A program made the position numbers and the translations under genes. From the NCBI RefSeq assembly GCF_030272615.1, contig NC_081410.1, positions 186,791,619-186,855,618 of the forward strand: a DNA stretch of 64,000 bases, read 5' to 3'. The notes beneath the pieces are model-generated. The model was not told where the DNA came from, ran no database searches, and saw only the letters and a list, made by a program, of their open reading frames with translations. Below, one piece after another: positions 59,543-64,000 of the stretch (position 1 is the stretch's first letter; every line of letters starts with the position of its first letter). Origin of the DNA: Cryptomeria japonica. Taxonomy: Eukaryota > Streptophyta > Pinopsida > Cupressales > Cupressaceae.

Positions 59543-61858
59543 TTATTTAAAGACATGAAATATTGAATGAGGTATTTGAATATGACATGCTAAATGCTCA
59601 ACTATAAGTGAGATAAAAAACATGTATAAAATGATAAAAATTGAAGAAGAAAAGTCACAAGAAATCTTAGAAGAGGGATGAGTGTAAGTTATTAGAGCCT
59701 TATCCTTGGAGGAAAGGACTTTATGATGAATAGGAGATAAAGATTCATAAGTGGATTTAGAAATTTGAGGGGAGTCATAAAGAGATTTGTTCATCGCCAA
59801 GATTTCCTTATGAGGGGAATGAGAGTTGATAGAAGTAGAAGATGATTTAGTTGAAGTGAAATCATCATCGCTACTAAATATAGCATTCACATTGAGAGAT
59901 GGTCTTTTAGATGCTTTGGTGGGCTTAGAAAGATTATATCCAAGTCCAAATGAATATTCATGCATATTATGTTCTAAAGGAACTTTAATTCCTTGTTCAT
60001 TTGTGCCACTACCATTTCCACTATAGCCACTCTTAGCTAGAATGTAAAAACCACGACCATGAAGGGATGCTAAATCAGAGAGGGATGGTGATGCCCCATA
60101 GGTCTCAGTGCTATTTGTATTAGAGGAAGATGTTGAAGAGTTATTTGAATCGGAGGTAGCCACAAAGTTGTTACTGAATTGCTTAGACAAAGTGGGCTTC
60201 TCTTTAGTTTTTTCCTTAGATTTTCCCTTCTCAATCTTAGGCACTCTATATTCTCCTACAAAAGTAGGGTTAAAGTCTAAAGATCCCCAATCATCATCTA
60301 AGAGATCCTTTTTGGGAGAAAAGATATCTTTGGGAGAAGATTCTGATTGAGTAGAAGGATCAAGAGTACTAGAGGGGACAAAATCCTTAAAGGAAGTAGA
60401 TGCATTTGAAGTGGTAGAGGGATTGGAAGTAGTTGAACAAGAAGATCCAGTTCGTAATGGTTCTTGAAGATTAGTATCAGCTAGCAAGGTGTATGTTATA
60501 TTGTCATAAATGAATTTGACTCGCCCATGCAAAGCTGAGGGGACAACTTGCATACTATGAAGCCAAGGTCTCCCTAATAGAAGATTGTAAGTCAAATTAC
60601 TAGAGATGACATGAATAGGTGTGGGTAAAGTAACAGGACCTACTGTAATAGGTAAGATTATGATACCCAAACATTCTCTACCAACATTATCAAAGCCTCG
60701 AATAGAAATAGAAGAATGTTTAATGAGAGAATGATCCACATTAAGCTTGTCCAATAAATCAATACTACAAACATTAAGGTCAGATCCATTGTCCACAAGG
60801 GTTCATCTTATAGCACTTTCATTGATAATAACTACAATCATAATAGGATCATATTGATTTTGAATTTCATGAGAAGGTAACTCATCTTGTGTGAACACAA
60901 TTTGAGCTTTGGGTTTGCTTATAGAATCAATCAGGGAAGCCATGTTATTATTATTATTATTAGTTGTCACTGCAGGTGGGACATCTAATTTTTTTAAAGC
61001 ATCTTGTAACATCCCATGATAGGCAGGTGAAGTTTGAACTAAATCCCAAATAGAAATCTTTGCCGGAGTAGTTTTAAGTTGTTCAATAAGATCATAGTCC
61101 TTACTAAGCATTTGTGAAATACGTGGAGCTTGCGAAAGAATTGGTTGAGGATTAGGAAGAGAAATTGGAGTAACAGGAGGAGGATTAGGCTGCCTATTAT
61201 TTCTAGTATTATAAGTATGGGCAACCACATTATAACTCTCTCTACTTAATTTCTTGGCATAACTATAAGGACTTATAGGTTTTCTTCCTTGCACAGTGAT
61301 GATAGGTTTATTCGGAGTAAGAAAGGAATCATGACCATACCCTCCTTGGACAATAAGGAGAAGTGATTTAGGAACTTGAAAGGTGGGAGAAGGATAAGCA
61401 CCTTGGACTTCAAAGAGAGGCTTATTATGCTCATTCTAGTTTATCATGTTAACTAATTTAGAAGTTTTGTTCTTGTCTAAAGATTTCGATAAAGCCACAA
61501 AGTCATCAAGAGCATCATCCAACAAAGCATGATCATATCGATTAAAAGGTTTATCTTTTGATTCAAAAGGAGACATCTCTTCATAGAGAGGATCATTGAA
61601 AACAACCATGTTACTAGATTTAGTGGAAGAGTTGATAGGAATGTACCCTTGAGAGGAATCACTCGACTTATCTTTCTCATCACACCGAAATGGCATAGTA
61701 ACAATGTTTATGAGTTTTTGGAAAAATGAAGGTTTGGTATCTTTAGGGTTCAAAAACTCATCTAAAGCTTCATCTAATTCATCTTGGCTATACTCGTGAT
61801 CAACATAATTGCATACATCATCATAAATATGAACATCTTGCAAATAAAAATCTGACAT
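59543..61858 (-). pseudogene. Gag-protease polyprotein with G-patch, two in-frame stops
   Basis: A single frame of about 771 codons from ATG 61858 to 59543, without frameshift, broken only by TAG at 61436-61438 and TGA just above 60796. N-terminus: acidic, MSDFYLQDVHIYDD, with two related acidic blocks (DELDEALDEFL and LLDDALDDFV). Middle: Pro/Asn-rich region (61200-60900). Protease: VDNGSDLNVCSIDLL at 60796 downward, with D-N-G in place of the usual D-S/T-G, and LLGRPWLHSMQVVPSALH at about 60580-60530. These are hallmarks of plant gypsy retropepsins. After a Ser-rich linker comes a G-patch-like segment at 59936-60049 (GYSGNGSGTNEQGI...GLGYN), which in retroelements binds nucleic acid near RT. 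No zinc knuckle is visible. It ends about 1.9 kb before the 3' LTR. Confidence 0.85.
59936..60049 (-). other. G-patch-like motif after protease
   Basis: Residues spaced as hhxxxGYxGxGxGxNxQGI followed by GLGY, the G-patch pattern. It lies about 170 residues after the LLGRPW motif. Confidence 0.65.
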
Positions 61859-62030
61859 TTTGAAATAAAAATTGCATAAAGCCTAAACCACAATGCAAAG
61901 AAACAAAGAAACACACTCTTTCTTTTCCTTTTTTTTTTTTTTTTTTCTTTAATGAAAATGAAACTTAAATGAAACACAGTAAAGCTAGATCTAGATCTAA
62001 CAAATGCAATGCAAGAGAAAGCAATAATAA
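61859..62030 (-). other. Leader of the gag-protease element
   Basis: Short untranslated region between primer site and gag start. It carries an 18-base A-run on the coding strand (T-run 61929-61946 on plus). Confidence 0.7.
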
Positions 62031-62049
62031 GTTCACGTCGGGTTCACCA
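62031..62049 (-). other. Primer-binding site of the gag-protease element
   Basis: On the minus strand TGGTGAACCCGACGTGAAC starts three bases after the 5' LTR end. TGG matches the tRNA CCA tail. I could not assign the tRNA from memory; it is clearly not initiator Met. Confidence 0.7.
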
Positions 62050-62052
62050 AAA

Positions 62053-63725
62053 TGTGTAGGGGAAAAAGCGAGACTAGGCTAACATGCCCTAATCCTACCT
62101 TTTGACACACATTGTGGAATACGAAAGAGCCTAGAGGTATCACACAATTGGCTACTTCTTTTTATGGAAGAGAGAGCCATGGGCTACCTATTAGGGTTTC
62201 TATTCCTTTGTTGTAATTGAAAGATAAAATGATGCAAGTTCAATTCCTAACCCCAAAGTGCAAGTATGAACTAATAACAAGATTGCAGAATTGAGTTTAA
62301 ACAATGGAAAGCTGTAAACACAAGGACAAGACAAGAATGCAGATGCACACCTGGAGTTAAAATTTGAGTGAAAATGTTCGAGACGGGGGCACGGGCGCCA
62401 CTGTCCTGATTTTGCCCTTGAAACTGCTCCTGAAACTGTTGTTTTGCAACCTGAAAAGCTATCAAAAATGCTGAAAACTTGCTATCTAACAGAGGGACCA
62501 GGGCACCCAGCGCCACTGACCCAGGGACCAGGGCACCCAATGCCCCTGTCCTGGTAGGACCAGAGCACCCCACGCCCCTATCCTAGTCTTCTAGGTTGGA
62601 ATTTGGTGTGAAGTTCTGTCTCGGTCCGCTTCCGTCGGATCTGCAACTTGCAGCGTTGTCCGAATCCCGAAGTCTGCACTTATATCTGAAAAGGTATGGT
62701 GGGCGGCTATATAGGGTTTTGCCTTAGTCAAACCCCTGCTTTGGTGATTTCCACCTCCATGAATAGCCAATTTGTATTGTAAAAGTAGTGTGTGTGCAGA
62801 CCTTGTGTGTGTGCAAGATCCTAAAATGCAAGCAAGCAAACTAGAGCAACCTAGAAAGTAAACCCTAATTGCTTGTAAATGATAATGTAAATGCTCCAAA
62901 CCAAGATGCAAAGTGATCTAAATCATGAATACAAATGATATAATGAGGCTTATGCAAAGACATGAAAACAACATGAAATCATACCCAACCCCAAGGGAGG
63001 GGTACAAACCAATCTTCAGTCGGTGATCCCTTATTGCTCTTCAATGCTTTCAAAGCCCTAAATGGATGAATGAAATTGATGAATACTTGATGGATGGATA
63101 TTGAATGTTATTGAAGTCTTCAAAGATCTTCTCTTTCGCTGCATAGAAGGTCCCTAAAACCAAATTTCTAATCCTTTCAAATGAAGAAAGAGAGCTCTTA
63201 TATATGAAACCCTAGGTCTTAATTTCAACTTTTGGCTGACCTAGAGATTGAATCTCCCGCCAATTTCTTGGGGTTAAGCTTTATTTTATGATTGGATCGC
63301 GCTCCTAAAATTTTGAGAAAAATGTCCGGGACCGTGTGCACTCCGGGCGCCATGGTCCCGACAACTTTTCACCAAATTTTCAGGGCCGTCGTATATGATG
63401 ATTTTAGAGAGAATCCCGAAGTTACAGGTGATTTCAAGATGTTTTGACCCCCGAAATCAAGCCCCCAAGTTCAAAATAGGACCTAATTAGGGTTTTTGAT
63501 TAAATGATGTATTGGAGGAATAAAATGAAAAGGGCACACTTTAATGAAAGGGCCCAACTTTATGATATGGGAGATGATAAAAATAGAACCTTAGACCTGA
63601 TTAATTTAATTAATTAAGTGCTAAAGGGGAAATGCAATGCAAAATGCAAAATGCGCCAAGGCGGGTGCTAAACTAGGTGTGAAATTGTACCACCCTAGCA
63701 AGTGCGTACAATTTACGACGCTACA
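62053..63725 (-). repeat. 5' LTR of the gag-protease element
   Basis: Same 1673-bp length and layout as 55980-57652, with no visible net length change. The GC-rich GGGACCAGGGC repeats lie at about 62493-62587. Confidence 0.93.
63197..63206 (-). promoter_or_regulatory. Candidate TATA box in the 5' LTR
   Basis: CATATATAAG on the minus strand, about 520 bases into the LTR and conserved in the other LTR (57123-57132). This is a plausible position for the U3 promoter. A second candidate, CTATATAG, lies near 62708. The transcription start is not known. Confidence 0.4.
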
Positions 63726-63730
63726 GATCA

Positions 63731-64000
63731 TATAGTTTTTCAAACTTTCATTTTGGTTCACATGATGTTTTTGGTTTCTCCCCAGTGGTGTTAAGGATAA
63801 CAGTTAAATAGTTTTGATAGTGGTGTTAATATTTGAGCCGACAGAGGATGTTCCTTCAATTGTGAGTGATCTTGACCTATCTTAGTTCCTCTAAAGGATA
63901 TGATAAGACATGCTTGGAGTTCAACTAACCCTTGGGATGATCCACATCCTAATTTTGGTGTGTGAGTTATGTATTTGAGCTGATCTATCTTAGGTCACAC
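63731..64000 (+). other. Right flank of the gag-protease element
   Basis: Continuation of the coding-like sequence interrupted at 55974. Joined across GATCA, the left frame (IFQLFG) would run into FSNFHFGSHDVFGFSP. The frame is soon lost to stops, and no domain is recognisable. Confidence 0.4.

Larger units (their letters stand above)
55980..63725 (-). mobile_element. Non-autonomous gypsy-like element with gag-protease only (7746 bp)
   Basis: Two LTRs of exactly equal length (1673 bp) and a perfect GATCA duplication (55975-55979 and 63726-63730) define it. The coding strand is minus: 5' LTR 62053-63725, primer site, gag-pro frame, antisense ORFs, polypurine tract, 3' LTR 55980-57652. There is no reverse transcriptase, RNase H or integrase, and the internal region (4.4 kb) has no sign of a recent deletion scar. 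It would need a partner element, like LARD-type elements. Protease and G-patch motifs point to a Tat-like gypsy relative; this is inference. Confidence 0.92.

Overview
The window looks like intergenic chromosomal DNA from a plant with a large, repeat-rich genome. Ty1/copia and Ty3/gypsy LTR retrotransposons are primed by initiator tRNA-Met. There are also L1-like LINE fragments, a decayed plant organelle-type PPR gene, long AT-rich tracts, and almost no intact coding sequence. A gymnosperm (conifer-like) source is my inference from the very long LTRs and heavy nesting; the sequence does not prove it. I found no intact host gene, tRNA, rRNA or CRISPR array.

Layout. (1) 209-9380 is a decayed copia element with a perfect AGGGG target duplication. 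It interrupts a minus-strand coding-like remnant and is itself split by a 3.87-kb gypsy solo LTR (2011-5879, duplication ATTTG). (2) 9.4-21.6 kb is mostly AT-rich DNA with no gene. It holds two simple AT-rich repeat blocks, a reversed gypsy LTR fragment and a PPR pseudogene at 19.7-20.4 kb. (3) 21.65-22.86 kb is another reversed fragment of the same gypsy LTR family. (4) 24.0-33.95 kb was once one polypyrimidine (CT-rich) block of about 3.3 kb. It was split by a non-autonomous LTR element arranged LTR-internal-LTR-internal-LTR (26490-33041). The first LTR carries a 1.2-kb DNA transposon with terminal inverted repeats. (5) 33.95-54.1 kb is a deep nest: a reversed gypsy LTR (F) with a tandemly duplicated segment; a solo LTR (E, 47699-52055); and an LTR (D) interrupted by a gag-pol gypsy element (36294-45736, duplication CTCAT). 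That element's own 5' LTR is interrupted by a LINE (18-bp duplication). A second LINE fragment lies upstream. (6) 54.1-64 kb is a degraded acidic/lysine-rich coding-like sequence split by a 7.75-kb minus-strand element (55980-63725). This has equal-length LTRs (1673 bp), duplication GATCA, a gag-protease-G-patch reading frame broken only by two stop codons, and antisense ORFs. It has no reverse transcriptase, so it is non-autonomous.

How the parts work together. The dominant theme is one gypsy family with LTRs of about 4 kb, present here at least eight times (A 2011-5879, B 36294-42178, C 44891-45736, D, E, F, G, H). All share a box around CGACTCCACCTGG and late-LTR blocks around TTACCAGGATAACCCAAG. 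Mid-LTR regions of several copies carry unrelated hairpin-forming arrays. No element here looks able to move by itself. The copia lacks protease and integrase, the gypsy element lost the end of pol by a deletion joining RT to the LTR, and the 26-33 kb and 56-64 kb elements would need enzymes supplied in trans.
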